This document shows, piece by piece, positions 17,201 through 25,887 of a stretch of DNA of 49,269 bases (within the stretch, counting starts at the first letter, position 1; every line of letters starts with the position of its first letter). Source of the stretch: Acidobacteriota bacterium (GTDB lineage Bacteria > Acidobacteriota > Terriglobia > Terriglobales > Acidobacteriaceae); the NCBI GenBank assembly GCA_019351975.1, contig JABBOG010000026.1, positions 1-49,269 of the forward strand. Reading direction: 5' to 3'. Under the pieces are notes generated by a model. That model was not told the DNA's origin, did not search any database, and was given only the letters and a program-made list of their open reading frames with translations. The position numbers and the translations under genes were made by a program.

Positions 17201-17998
17201 AACTACAACGCACTCCAGGTTACGCTGCAAAAGACCATGTCCAACAACCTTTCGGGCAATCTTATCTACGCGTACCAGCGTGGCAACGATGCGGCAAGCG
17301 GTTATGCGACATGGAGCCACTCTGCCGTCTGGGGGCCGGACAGCTCCATTCGCCGCAGTGCGCTGACAGCGTTCGGCATCTACAAGCTGCCCTTTGGCAA
17401 AGGACAACGATTCCTGGGCCAATCGAGAGGTGTTGTAAATCAGATTCTCAGCGGCTTCGAGTTCAGCCCGACATTTGTGTACCAGAGCGGTCTGCCGTTC
17501 ACGCTGTCGGATAGCGATTGCGGAGCGTCGATCCCCGGATCTGCGCCCTGCTATGTCAATGGCAATGACTCGAACCTTAAGCATAAGTTCACCGGTTATG
17601 CTGGCTCTCCAGCGGGCATATCGATGTTCAGCGACGTCGTACCGACCGGCAATCTGCCGGGCACAACGACGGCGATCAACCTGTGCAATACGCCAACACC
17701 CGCTGCTGGCGGATTCACCTGCGCGGCGCTCGATACCATCGGCAACAGCGGTCGTAACCGGGCCTTCGGTCCGAACTTCTTCAACTCTGATATGTCAGCG
17801 ATGAAGAACTTCACGATCAAGGATAGGTATACGCTCCAGTTCCGCGCCGATGCCTTTAACGCATTCAACCATATCAACTTCGCTCTGCCCAATGGAACGA
17901 TTGATGCACCGAATGCTGGCGCGATCACGGCGGGTCCCGGTCCGAACGGAACTGCCAATCCACGGCAGATGCAGTTCACCGCTCGGCTGGAGTTCTAG
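14273..17998 (+). CDS. TonB-dependent receptor, Oar-like, with carboxypeptidase-regulatory domain
   Basis: An outer-membrane receptor of about 1241 residues. ATG 14273 has GGGAGGAGG about 5 nt upstream; the TTG at 14258 is an unlikely longer start. Order: signal peptide to about VLAQ (31), a carboxypeptidase-regulatory-like fold (GEIVGTVTDATGAAIPNANV, about 35-115), a plug domain with DNQDAILGIIVINPNSDSM, then a long barrel with many aromatic strand segments, ending GTANPRQMQFTARLEF with a C-terminal Phe. Large Oar-like receptors of this type are abundant in Acidobacteria and are thought to import glycans or other large substrates. There is no SusD gene; a TPR protein follows instead. Ligand unknown. 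A strong terminator follows. Confidence 0.92.
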   Translation: MHRGWFQRFGTPLMAIASVGLLAPASRVLAQATSGEIVGTVTDATGAAIPNANVTVIDDAKGTSTKLKSNAAGEFSATQLIPDNYSVKVEAAGFKSFEQHGVHVAADEAPEVRAVLSVGSSSQTVEVLADQVPQLKTDHTDVATNYSAQDIETMPIPDHNFANLQLLLPGAVQLGWSHAADENPQGSKQIQIDGQAFGGVNYTLDGTDNQDAILGIIVINPNSDSMSDAKIATQNFDAEFGKAVASVDTISTKSGTNQFHGTAFDNRESAANLARDPFSESGTGPIPAGLKNQFGGSVGGPVIHNKIFFFGDYQGVRQKVGTSDVQTVPSARLISSCLSGTGCDFSEYVAQGFKIYDPLQPGDPAVTVIPASDVSPTAMNLFKLLQPYKPNIINASTDNGLTNNYQGSGTGLFNSNQWDIRIDSTIGQQSHAFGRFSRFTSVLSGPTLFGLAGGDGEGLAGYGGTSDSADDSLALGYDEAIGPTWVTELRLGYFRYNVLTHKYDTGNTNLPIQGENISGTGANAALTVPIDYGAPDINIADLNVTNPLDGPNNGTGAGSQYGTGLNVNRCNCPLTEREDQFQLVNNWTKILGTHSIKFGIDLRYARNLRIPSDNDRTGNNQFGPGPTSNGTTGGLGLATYVLGDVTAYNRYASTATNAKEFQKRDFFFIQDTWRTTPKLTLNLGLRYEIYFPESVNGKGNGALLNLDTGWINVAGYGGVASNLGVSTAKNTYNPRLGAAYQLNSKTVFRVGYGRSFDLGVFGSVFGHVVTQNLPVLVNQSINATGGTNTYAFQLDNPASTQGGLATGLTNYAPLQPNAQGQIANPGAQVNSKARPFTEKLPTLDAWNFSAERSLTPTLSLTVAYVGNKGTNTLSDGDGNTTNPNEAGIVLPAVYSVTKTTLHYDPAGGTCYPAGPNCLPAAAGGTVGGGNLLINTATGAVSNQTLLQRYMGYTLTACGGPCGWTQAISYYGDNQNTNYNALQVTLQKTMSNNLSGNLIYAYQRGNDAASGYATWSHSAVWGPDSSIRRSALTAFGIYKLPFGKGQRFLGQSRGVVNQILSGFEFSPTFVYQSGLPFTLSDSDCGASIPGSAPCYVNGNDSNLKHKFTGYAGSPAGISMFSDVVPTGNLPGTTTAINLCNTPTPAAGGFTCAALDTIGNSGRNRAFGPNFFNSDMSAMKNFTIKDRYTLQFRADAFNAFNHINFALPNGTIDAPNAGAITAGPGPNGTANPRQMQFTARLEF

Positions 17999-18015
17999 AT
18001 TCGTTCGACGATTCC

Positions 18016-18055
18016 AAGGTGGGAGGAGAAACTTCCTCCCGCCTTTTCTTTTTTT
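18016..18055 (+). terminator. Rho-independent terminator after the TonB receptor
   Basis: Stem AAGGTGGGAGGA / TCCTCCCGCCTT (12 bp with one G-T pair), 6-nt loop, then TTCTTTTTTT. It begins 18 nt after the receptor stop. Downstream genes may therefore depend on read-through or on their own promoter. Confidence 0.88.
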
Positions 18056-18092
18056 GATTTAGGTTGAGTAACAGGCGATGGAGTGCCGCAGG

Positions 18093-19211
18093 ATGAACGT
18101 TGTACGCAGAGGGTACGGGTTACGTTGTGCAGCTATTCTGGCGCTGGCCACTGTCTTCTGCGCTGACGCTGTGCAACCCGGAGCGGGCGCAGCGCAGAGT
18201 CCATCCGGCACAGTTGCAAGCGCTCCCACGTCACAAGCAACGAGCGATGCCGCGACATTGCAATCGTTGCGTAGGAGCATCGATACTGGCCACGCTGCGG
18301 ACGCACTGCAACAGATTGCAGCGATACGAGCGCAACGCAGCGGCGGCACCGGGGCGACGATACCGGGCCTTAATCTCGTTGAGGGCCTCGCGTTCTATGC
18401 GCAGTCAAACCTCAAGGCCGCCGACGCATCGTTCGCGGCAGCTCTCGTGGATGATCCGAACGATGTGGAAGCCTCGCAGATGCGGGGCCTCACGCTCTTT
18501 GGCCTTGGTCATCCTGCGGAGGCCATTCCTCTGCTGCAGTCTGCCAGCGCAAAAGGAGGCCTGGGGAGGGCTGATCCGAACTACGTACTCGCGCTGTGCT
18601 ACATGGATACTCACCGCTTCGACGAAGCGCGGCACGCGTTTGCGGCGCAGTTCGGCTTTGCGCCGGACAGCGCGGATGCGTATCTGGTGGCTGCGCGCAT
18701 GCTGTTGCGGCGAGAGTATCTGCCGATCGCGCAGAGCTTTGCGGAGAAGGCTGCGGCGATGGACCCTTCGTTGCCTTTGGTGCATGAGCTGCTCGGAGAG
18801 ATTGCGCTGGCTGGCAACCACCTCGATCAGGCTGTCGCGGAGTTTGAGAAGGAGCGCGCACGCAACCCTCTGGAACCTAGCATCTATGACAGGCTCGGTG
18901 ACGCCTACACACGGGCTGCGCGGTACGACGACGCACAGCGCAGCCTGCAGGAGGCAGTCTTGCTGGAGCCCAATGCAACCGGGCCGTACATCCTGCTGGG
19001 CAAGATCATGCTGAAGAAGGGTGACCCCATCGCGGCGGTCACCTATCTCCAGCGCGCCGAGCGCATGGATCCGGCAAACTACATCACCCATAGTTTGCTG
19101 GGGCAAGCGTATCGCGGCATGGGGCGAACCGACGAAGCCAGCCGCGAAGCAGCTACCGCAGAGCGGCTACAGAACGCAACCGAGCCCAAGGCCGCCAGCG
19201 GCGGCAGATAG
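18093..19211 (+). CDS. Exported TPR protein
   Basis: About 372 residues. ATG 18093 has GGAG 9 nt upstream; ATG 18078 is the alternative. An N-terminal hydrophobic segment (RCAAILALATVFCADAV) serves as signal peptide or anchor. From about residue 55 the protein is almost wholly tetratricopeptide-like helix pairs, e.g. NLVEGLAFYAQSNLKAADAS, DPNYVLALCYMDTHRFDEAR, LVHELLGEIALAGNHLDQAV, SIYDRLGDAYTRAARYDDAQ and YITHSLLGQAYRGMGRTDEA. TPRs mediate protein contacts, so a periplasmic scaffold is likely. It is followed by two CRTAC1 genes on the same strand, with a 71-nt gap. Confidence 0.85.
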   Translation: MNVVRRGYGLRCAAILALATVFCADAVQPGAGAAQSPSGTVASAPTSQATSDAATLQSLRRSIDTGHAADALQQIAAIRAQRSGGTGATIPGLNLVEGLAFYAQSNLKAADASFAAALVDDPNDVEASQMRGLTLFGLGHPAEAIPLLQSASAKGGLGRADPNYVLALCYMDTHRFDEARHAFAAQFGFAPDSADAYLVAARMLLRREYLPIAQSFAEKAAAMDPSLPLVHELLGEIALAGNHLDQAVAEFEKERARNPLEPSIYDRLGDAYTRAARYDDAQRSLQEAVLLEPNATGPYILLGKIMLKKGDPIAAVTYLQRAERMDPANYITHSLLGQAYRGMGRTDEASREAATAERLQNATEPKAASGGR

Positions 19212-19282
19212 ACATTGCGACACTCGCCGCTCTGGCCGAATCCTCTACTGGCTCACTATACTTATGCGGAGATGAGTCAAGC

Positions 19283-21229
19283 ATGATCTGGACCAGACGC
19301 GGATTTGTGAAGTCACTGTCGAGCACAGCACTGGTGCTGTCGTTGGAGGATGTGCTGAAGCTCACCGCGGCTGCACAGGATAGCGCGGCACCGCAGAGCA
19401 CGTCTCCTCACGCCGCCGCTCCGCAGATCGGTGCGCGGCCAGCCTATGACGCGCAGCCGCGCTCCGCAAAGCAACTTCCTTCACCAGTTGCTGGAACGCC
19501 GCTTGGATACAGCTTTCTCGATGTCGCCACTCAAAGCGGTCTCAACAAAAAAACGATCTACGGCAACGAGCATCGCAACCGGTTCTTGTTGGAGACCACG
19601 GGATGCGGTGTGGCGTTTTATGACTTCGACCGCGACGATTGGCTCGATATCTTCATGGTGAATGGAACGCGGCTCGACGGCTTTCCGAAGGGCGACGAGC
19701 CGATCAGCCGCCTCTTCAAAAATAATCGCGATGGAACCTTCACCGACATCACAGCGAAGACGGGTATGACGCGCTCCGGATGGGGCCAGGGCTGCTGCAT
19801 CGGTGACTTCGATAACGATGGATGGGACGACTTGTATGTCAGTTACTACGGCCAACCAATCCTGTATCGCAATCATGGCAACGGAACCTTCACCGATGTG
19901 ACAGCGAAGGCCGGCCTGACGCAGAGCAAAACACGGTGGAACTCTGGATGCGCGTTTCTCGACTACGACAAGGACGGGCACCTGGATCTCTTCGTAGCGA
20001 ACTACATCGACTTCGACATTAAGACGGCACCGCTGCCGGAGGCTGCCGGCTGCTCCTACAAGGGAATGCAGGTGGCGTGCGGACCGCCGGGCCTCGATGG
20101 CGGGAAGAATATTCTGTACCACAACAACGGCGATGGCACGTTTACTGATGTCAGCGAGAAGGCTGGCATGTGGAACACAATCGGAACGTATGGGTTGTCC
20201 GTCGTCGTGGCGGATCTGGACAACGATGGATGGCCGGATATCTACGTGGCGAACGACTCCACTGCGGCGACGCTGTACGAAAATCAGAAGGATGGCACCT
20301 TCAAAGATGTCGCCATCGAGGCGGGCGTGGCGTACTCGCCGGACGGCAAGCCGCAGGCTGGAATGGGCGTCGCTGTTGGCGATTTCAATCGCGATGGAAT
20401 GCTCGACATCGTAAAGACAAACTTTGCAGGAGATACGGATTCGCTCTATGAGAACCTCGGAGACGGCACATTCGAGGACCACACGTATCTTTCTGGCATA
20501 GGCATTAACACGCGCTACCTAGGATGGGGCGTGAGCTTCATCGATCTCGACAACGACGGCTGGCTCGACATCTTTATCTCAAACGGGCACGTGTATCCAG
20601 AGGTAGACGGCTCGCATCTGGATGCGCCGTACGCCGAGCACAAGTACGTGTACCGCAACCTTCGCAACGGCCAGTTCGAAGATGTCACGAGGCTCGCTGG
20701 TCCCGGTATGACAGACGCGGTTCCAGCCCGCGGCTGCGCCATGGGTGACTACAACAACGATGGCCACATGGACATCGTCGTGAACTGCGTGAACGCTCTG
20801 CCACAGCTGCTGCGCTGCGATGCGACCATTGAGCGCAACTGGATCAAGATTCGCGCAGTAGGGAAGAAGAGTAACCGCAGTGGCATCGGAGCACGAATTA
20901 CCGTGACGGCGACGACCGCGCCGCAGGACGTATCCGGTGTCTGCAGGCAGCCGATGCGGCAGATCGAGGAGGTGCGCAGCGGTGGAAGCTACTACTCCCA
21001 GAACGATATGCGTATTCACTTCGGGCTCGATCAGGCAACACAGGCGGACACTGTTGAGATCGCCTGGCCAGCAGGTGGAAAGGACGTGTTGCACAACCTC
21101 GCCGCCAACCATCTATATGTCATTGAAGAGGGCGGAAAGATACTAAAGACCGTTGCGATGGGTGCTTCTCCGAAGGATGTAGGAGATCGTGGAACGAATA
21201 CGAACAAGCCTGCAGGAGCAGGCGCATGA
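19283..21229 (+). CDS. CRTAC1 family protein (FG-GAP propeller plus ASPIC/UnbV), Tat signal
   Basis: 648 residues. The start, IWTRRGFVKSLSSTALVLSL, looks like a twin-arginine signal. Seven calcium-type FG-GAP/VCBS motifs follow (DFDRDDWLD, DFDNDGWDD, DYDKDGHLD, DLDNDGWPD, DFNRDGMLD, DLDNDGWLD, DYNNDGHMD), as expected for a seven-bladed propeller. The C-terminal ASPIC/UnbV domain has SNRSGIGARITV, EEVRSGGSYYSQND and RIHFGLD. The family is named after a human cartilage protein and has no established bacterial function. Its stop overlaps the start of the next paralogue by 4 nt, so the pair is co-translated and may form a hetero-complex. Confidence 0.93.
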   Translation: MIWTRRGFVKSLSSTALVLSLEDVLKLTAAAQDSAAPQSTSPHAAAPQIGARPAYDAQPRSAKQLPSPVAGTPLGYSFLDVATQSGLNKKTIYGNEHRNRFLLETTGCGVAFYDFDRDDWLDIFMVNGTRLDGFPKGDEPISRLFKNNRDGTFTDITAKTGMTRSGWGQGCCIGDFDNDGWDDLYVSYYGQPILYRNHGNGTFTDVTAKAGLTQSKTRWNSGCAFLDYDKDGHLDLFVANYIDFDIKTAPLPEAAGCSYKGMQVACGPPGLDGGKNILYHNNGDGTFTDVSEKAGMWNTIGTYGLSVVVADLDNDGWPDIYVANDSTAATLYENQKDGTFKDVAIEAGVAYSPDGKPQAGMGVAVGDFNRDGMLDIVKTNFAGDTDSLYENLGDGTFEDHTYLSGIGINTRYLGWGVSFIDLDNDGWLDIFISNGHVYPEVDGSHLDAPYAEHKYVYRNLRNGQFEDVTRLAGPGMTDAVPARGCAMGDYNNDGHMDIVVNCVNALPQLLRCDATIERNWIKIRAVGKKSNRSGIGARITVTATTAPQDVSGVCRQPMRQIEEVRSGGSYYSQNDMRIHFGLDQATQADTVEIAWPAGGKDVLHNLAANHLYVIEEGGKILKTVAMGASPKDVGDRGTNTNKPAGAGA

Positions 21230-22965
21230 AACTGCTGCGGTTCGGCGCCGCACTTCTAGCTGCGTGCGTCGGTTGCATGATGTTGCCCGCGCAGAAGCCT
21301 GCACCTCAGCCGCCGTATGCTGCAGGCGCAGAGCATGCAGGCCCGGGGTGGTTCGTTGATGTTGCATCGAAGGCTGGTATTCTCGTGCGCAATGTCAACG
21401 GCGACGAGGCTGTAAAGAAGTACATCATCGAGACGACCGGATCGGGCGTCGCCATCATCGACTACGACCGCGATGGTTGGCCGGATATTTTTCTCGTGAA
21501 CGGCATGCAGCTTGCGTCCGAGCAACACACAGGCCAGACCGCGCCGACAAGCCATCTCTTCCGCAATAATCACGATGGCACCTTCACAGACGTTACAGCA
21601 AGAGCGGGTCTGGCTTCGACAGCGTGGGGGCAGGGCGTCTGCGTTGGCGATTACGACAACGATGGATGGCCGGACATGTACGTCACCGGCTACGGAAAGA
21701 ACCGGCTCTTCCATAATCAGGGCGATGGTACGTTCCGCGAGGTGGCAGAGCAAACTGGTACTGCGGGCACGGGCAAGGAATGGGGTACAGGCTGCGCATT
21801 CATCGACTACGACCGCGACGGCAAGCTGGATCTGATGGTCGCGAACTATGTACACTTCGATCTCGCGAAGACGCCGGAGCCGGGTTCGCAGCCCGATTGC
21901 ATCTGGAAGGGAACACCGGTGATGTGCGGCCCGCGCGGCCTCCCAAGCGCTCCGAACATCCTCTATCGCAACGAAGGCAACGGAGCGTTTCGAGATGTGA
22001 GTGCCACCAGCGGCATACAAAAGACCGATGGACACTACTGTTTCTCGGTCACCACGCTGGACTACAACGAAGATGGATGGCCGGACATCTACGTTGCGTG
22101 CGATTCCACGCCTGCCATTCTGTATCGCAATAACAAGAACGGCACGTTTACCGATGTCGCGCAGGATGCTGGAGTGGCCTTCAACGAGGACGGTCGCGAG
22201 CAGGCGGGCATGGGCTCAACCTCAGCGGATTACGACGGTGACGGGCATCTCGACCTCTTCAAAACAAACTTCTCCGACGACACCGCAACCCTCTATCACG
22301 CCAGCGGCGACGGTACGTTCACCGACGACACCTACGCCGCCGGTCTCGGAATCAACCTTGAAGATCTCGGTTGGGGGACAATGTTTGCTGACATCGATAA
22401 TGATGGCTATCCGGACCTTCTGGTCGTGAATGGACACGTGTATCCGCAGGTAGATTCAGCGCACCTGGGTTCTGCGTACAAGGAGCCGCGCTTGCTGTAC
22501 TGGAACCAGGGCAACGGCAAGTTCAAGGACGTCTCGAAGACCTCCGGGCCCGGGATGACCGAGCCACTGTCGGGGCGCGGTTTGGCTATCGCGGACCTGT
22601 GGAACGACGGGCGCATCGAAGCGGTGGTCAACAACCTGAGCGACCAGTCGATGCTGCTGGTGAATGAAGCGAAAAATGACAACCACTGGCTCGGCGTGAG
22701 CCTGGAAGGGACGAAGTCAAACCGCTCTGCCATCGGCGCGCACGTGACGTTGCACGGAAGCAAGCGCATGTGGGTCGATGAGGTGCGCAGTGGTTCCAGC
22801 TACGACAGCAGCAGCGATCTACGGCTGCACTTTGGTCTCGGCGCTGTGACGAAGCTACAGCGCATCGACGTGCGCTGGCCCAATGGTGAGTCGGAGCAGT
22901 TCCCGTGCGATAGCGTGGATCGGATCGTAGATCTGGTCGAGGGAAAAGGGAAGCCGCTGCAATGA
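21226..22965 (+). CDS. CRTAC1 family protein, second copy
   Basis: 579 residues starting in the ATGA overlap with the preceding paralogue. Signal peptide KLLRFGAALLAACVGCMMLPAQ of Sec type. Seven FG-GAP motifs: DYDRDGWPD, DYDNDGWPD, DYDRDGKLD, DYNEDGWPD, DYDGDGHLD, DIDNDGYPD and a degenerate DLWNDGRIE. C-terminal ASPIC/UnbV with SNRSAIGAHVTLHG, DEVRSGSSYDSSSD and LRLHFGLG. It is clearly homologous to its neighbour but lacks the twin-arginine motif. The gene ends 28 nt from the stop of a convergent cytochrome c gene. Confidence 0.93.
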   Translation: MKLLRFGAALLAACVGCMMLPAQKPAPQPPYAAGAEHAGPGWFVDVASKAGILVRNVNGDEAVKKYIIETTGSGVAIIDYDRDGWPDIFLVNGMQLASEQHTGQTAPTSHLFRNNHDGTFTDVTARAGLASTAWGQGVCVGDYDNDGWPDMYVTGYGKNRLFHNQGDGTFREVAEQTGTAGTGKEWGTGCAFIDYDRDGKLDLMVANYVHFDLAKTPEPGSQPDCIWKGTPVMCGPRGLPSAPNILYRNEGNGAFRDVSATSGIQKTDGHYCFSVTTLDYNEDGWPDIYVACDSTPAILYRNNKNGTFTDVAQDAGVAFNEDGREQAGMGSTSADYDGDGHLDLFKTNFSDDTATLYHASGDGTFTDDTYAAGLGINLEDLGWGTMFADIDNDGYPDLLVVNGHVYPQVDSAHLGSAYKEPRLLYWNQGNGKFKDVSKTSGPGMTEPLSGRGLAIADLWNDGRIEAVVNNLSDQSMLLVNEAKNDNHWLGVSLEGTKSNRSAIGAHVTLHGSKRMWVDEVRSGSSYDSSSDLRLHFGLGAVTKLQRIDVRWPNGESEQFPCDSVDRIVDLVEGKGKPLQ

Positions 22966-22993
22966 AGCTCGCAAACCACGCGGCAAGCGTTCG

Positions 22994-23401
22994 CTAGTTT
23001 GGATCCGACGCCGAGGCATCAGGTGCAGGCGCGGCAGATACAGCCTTCGCTGCGACCGGAACCAGCTTTCGCTTCGCGCGCAGGTATGCGACGAGATCGC
23101 TGATCTGCGCGTCGCTGAGTATGTCACCGTAGGCAGGCATGCTCTTCCCGCCATCATGGATCTGCTGTGCGATCTGCGCCTTCTTCATGCGTTTCCGAAC
23201 CAGTTGCAGGTCTGGGCCCTCAGCCCCGCCCACGCCAGCAGGACCGTGGCAGTGCACGCATCCCTGCGCTGCGAAGAGCTCTTTTCCACGCATCTTCGCC
23301 TTTGACCCAGCGGAGACTGCGGGCACAGGCTGCATGGTAGCGATGGCAAATACGGCGCAGCCGATGGCGGCGCATAGAACAGCGGAGTGGCGGCGATTCA
23401 T
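22994..23401 (-). CDS. Exported mono-haem cytochrome c
   Basis: About 135 residues from ATG 23401 (a GTG lies one codon upstream). A signal segment (SAVLCAAIGCAVFAIATM, to about 31) is followed by one haem site CVHCH in KELFAAQGCVHCHGPAG and the distal Met ligand in KSMPAYGDILSD, then the class I C-terminal helix QISDLVAYLRAKR. A short Ala/Pro/Ser tail ends the protein. It would carry single electrons in the periplasm. Its start is 10 nt after the stop of the multihaem cytochrome gene on the same strand, so the two are surely co-transcribed and probably partners. Confidence 0.92.
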   Translation of the reverse strand: MNRRHSAVLCAAIGCAVFAIATMQPVPAVSAGSKAKMRGKELFAAQGCVHCHGPAGVGGAEGPDLQLVRKRMKKAQIAQQIHDGGKSMPAYGDILSDAQISDLVAYLRAKRKLVPVAAKAVSAAPAPDASASDPN

Positions 23402-23411
23402 CACGACTCTT

Positions 23412-25742
23412 CTATTGTCCGACAGGAACAGCGTTTGTGCCTACTGGCACGGCACCGGCAGTGGCGGGAAGCGTCGGCTCGGCCTCATCGGCTCCATGCC
23501 TGTCGAGATCGTGGACGTGCCACGGAATACTCTCCTGCGCGCTCTCAGGGTGCTTGCTCAGGTATTGCAGCGCATACGTGCTCGCAGTGGGATCGTCTTT
23601 TTCGTCGGAGAAAGCAGCAGCTTCCACGCGCGCTTTGTCCTTCATCCCAAGCCGTCGATACAGAATCGCAAGGTTGTAGTGCGCTGCGAGATCGTCAGGA
23701 TCGATCGTCTGGATCGTCTCGTACTCGGCCCGCGCCAGTTCATACTTGTGCTGCTGATAGTACGAAAATCCGAGTTCGCGATGTGCATCCCGTGAACGCG
23801 GAAACTGGGCGACGACTTGCTGTAGATTCACAATCGCGTCGTCCACTTTGCCTTCGTTGCGCTGCACCAGCGCAAGGTAATACATGGCGCGTGCATTGTT
23901 CTTTGCCAGTTGCATCGACTTTTGCAGATAGGGCAGAGCCTCGTTATATTTCTCCCACTGGATGTAGGTGATGGCGATATTGGTTTGCGCATCTGCGTAG
24001 TCGGGACGAAGTTTCGCGACCTGCTCGAAGGCGTTCACGCTGGCAGCGTATTGCTGTGCATCCAGCAGCGCGATGCCGTAGTTGTTCCAGCGCATCCACT
24101 CCGGATTCTCATCGGGCAGCGGCTTGATCGCAGCGTTGGCGCCGACGTTTAGCGTGCGCGTCGTGCTCGCCATCTCCACGATAGGTTGCTGATAGTGTGT
24201 GCCTGCGGGCATCTTCATCACGAAGTCGATAAAGTGTTCGTCGAAGCGCCGATACATGACAGCAGCAGTGACAGTCGCCGGGCTATTGTTTCGCGGCATG
24301 GTGAACGCATAGCGCACAAGCTGCGAGCGCCCTGACTGGATCGTGTTGTTATATGCAACGACGCGATTGTCCCACACCTGATGCAGGTCGTTGAGGTTTC
24401 CCTGCTTGTTAATCAGCCGATTCGTGAAGCTGTGCGCAGACGGATCGAGTGAGTTATTCGCTTGCAGATAACCGCTCTTCGCAATGGTCTTCCCCGCTGC
24501 ATCTTTCACCGTGAAGGCAACCCACGCCTCGTAAAAATCACGCTGCTCCGGCACCAGCGAGTGGCCGATGCCCTTGTTCTGAATCACGACCGAAACCGTA
24601 ACGCGCTGTCCGCTGTTCAGCGTAAAGGGTGTTTCGCCGAGTGGCGCGACCAGGCTCGTCTGCTCCGCAGTCGGAGCCTGCGGTTCCACCGAGAAGATGT
24701 CGATATTCAGCGCCTGGTTCTTCAGGTATGCCGCGATGCGTTTCGCCTGCTCGTCGAAGTGATAGTACTGCGGGATGAGCGAGTTCGCTCCGAGCCAGCG
24801 ATGCGATGCCAGCTTGCCATCCTTCGCGCCGGGGTCCGGCAATGCGGCCAGCTCTTCGCGCTGCATGTGGCACGTCTGGCAGGTGGAGACAGCCGGTTTG
24901 CTGTAGAAGGGAAGCGGAGATTGCTTCGCGAACGACGTATTCTGCCACTCGTCGTAGACGGTAAAGGCGCGCTTCCACTTATAGCCATTCAGCATCGTCG
25001 GCAGCGCAGCTTTGTGGCATGCGGCGCAGAACTCCGGCGTGCTGTAGAACGGCTTCATCACCGCTGCCGAATGACGGTCGAGGTGTGACAGAATCTCCGC
25101 GTCCGACACTGGGCCGTGGATCGGCTTGCCACTGGCATCGACCATCACGGCAGGCTCGGCAAGCACATAGCTTCCCGTACCGTATTTATTTACCGACTGG
25201 ATGGAGTGGCAGACCATGCAGGTAATGCCGTCTTTATCGTAGCTGCGCGATCGCGGAGCGCCGTCGGTAAGCGCACCAGCAGCTACTGCCGTCGGGTTGT
25301 GGCAACCCTCGCAGTGCCGTGACGACGCGATACCCTTCTCGTCGTTCAGCATGTTGACGTTGCGCTGATACCAGATGGGGCGAACCGAGTTCGAGTGCGC
25401 CGACTCCCGCCACTCCGCGTGCGATTCTTTATGGCAGTGACCACAGTATTCCGCGCTCGGATAGCTCTTCGGATCGATGAACTCACCGTTGTCGGTGGTC
25501 ATATTCGTTGGAAGAAATGGATCGGTAGCACTGAAGTGATTCTTGTATTCCGCGGCAATCTTCGCGCTGTACGCTGTGCGCGCAGCAGTGGAAGCGTCCG
25601 CTGCTGGCGCTGTCGTTGTTGTCGATGCCTGCGCACCTGAGCCTGCGCGTACCGCAGTCGGCAGCAGTAGCGCCAATGACAGCGCGGCAACACCGCCGAT
25701 GTACCGGGACGCGTTCGTAATGGTGATCGGGTGAATCGACAT
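23412..25742 (-). CDS. Pentahaem cytochrome c fused to TPRs
   Basis: 776 residues; GAGG 7 nt before ATG 25742; signal peptide to about VRAGS (34). Five haem-binding sites lie in residues 100-292: CGHCH (100), CEGCH (144), CMVCH (175), CAACH (239) and CQTCH (288), an arrangement like the cytochrome c554/NrfA-type multihaem proteins. A beta-rich middle (about 360-540) has NSGQRVTVSVVIQNKGIGHS. From about 555 to 725 there are about five TPRs (WNNYGIALLDAQQYAASVNA, AQTNIAITYIQWEKYNEALP, AMYYLALVQRNEGKVDDAI and others). A periplasmic redox protein with its own docking scaffold; substrate unknown. It lies between a CRTAC1 gene and a mono-haem cytochrome gene in one orientation. Confidence 0.92.
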   Translation of the reverse strand: MSIHPITITNASRYIGGVAALSLALLLPTAVRAGSGAQASTTTTAPAADASTAARTAYSAKIAAEYKNHFSATDPFLPTNMTTDNGEFIDPKSYPSAEYCGHCHKESHAEWRESAHSNSVRPIWYQRNVNMLNDEKGIASSRHCEGCHNPTAVAAGALTDGAPRSRSYDKDGITCMVCHSIQSVNKYGTGSYVLAEPAVMVDASGKPIHGPVSDAEILSHLDRHSAAVMKPFYSTPEFCAACHKAALPTMLNGYKWKRAFTVYDEWQNTSFAKQSPLPFYSKPAVSTCQTCHMQREELAALPDPGAKDGKLASHRWLGANSLIPQYYHFDEQAKRIAAYLKNQALNIDIFSVEPQAPTAEQTSLVAPLGETPFTLNSGQRVTVSVVIQNKGIGHSLVPEQRDFYEAWVAFTVKDAAGKTIAKSGYLQANNSLDPSAHSFTNRLINKQGNLNDLHQVWDNRVVAYNNTIQSGRSQLVRYAFTMPRNNSPATVTAAVMYRRFDEHFIDFVMKMPAGTHYQQPIVEMASTTRTLNVGANAAIKPLPDENPEWMRWNNYGIALLDAQQYAASVNAFEQVAKLRPDYADAQTNIAITYIQWEKYNEALPYLQKSMQLAKNNARAMYYLALVQRNEGKVDDAIVNLQQVVAQFPRSRDAHRELGFSYYQQHKYELARAEYETIQTIDPDDLAAHYNLAILYRRLGMKDKARVEAAAFSDEKDDPTASTYALQYLSKHPESAQESIPWHVHDLDRHGADEAEPTLPATAGAVPVGTNAVPVGQ

Positions 25743-25887
25743 CTGTAATCCTCAAAAACCTGCAAGCTTGTTTTCTAGAGACTCGATGAGCCTATAGCCC
25801 GGATACACCCGTTGTCAGCAGTTCAGGCGATGGGTATTTGCCTCCATCAAAAGGTTGAGGCGCATCCATCGATCGGCAAAGATCTGT

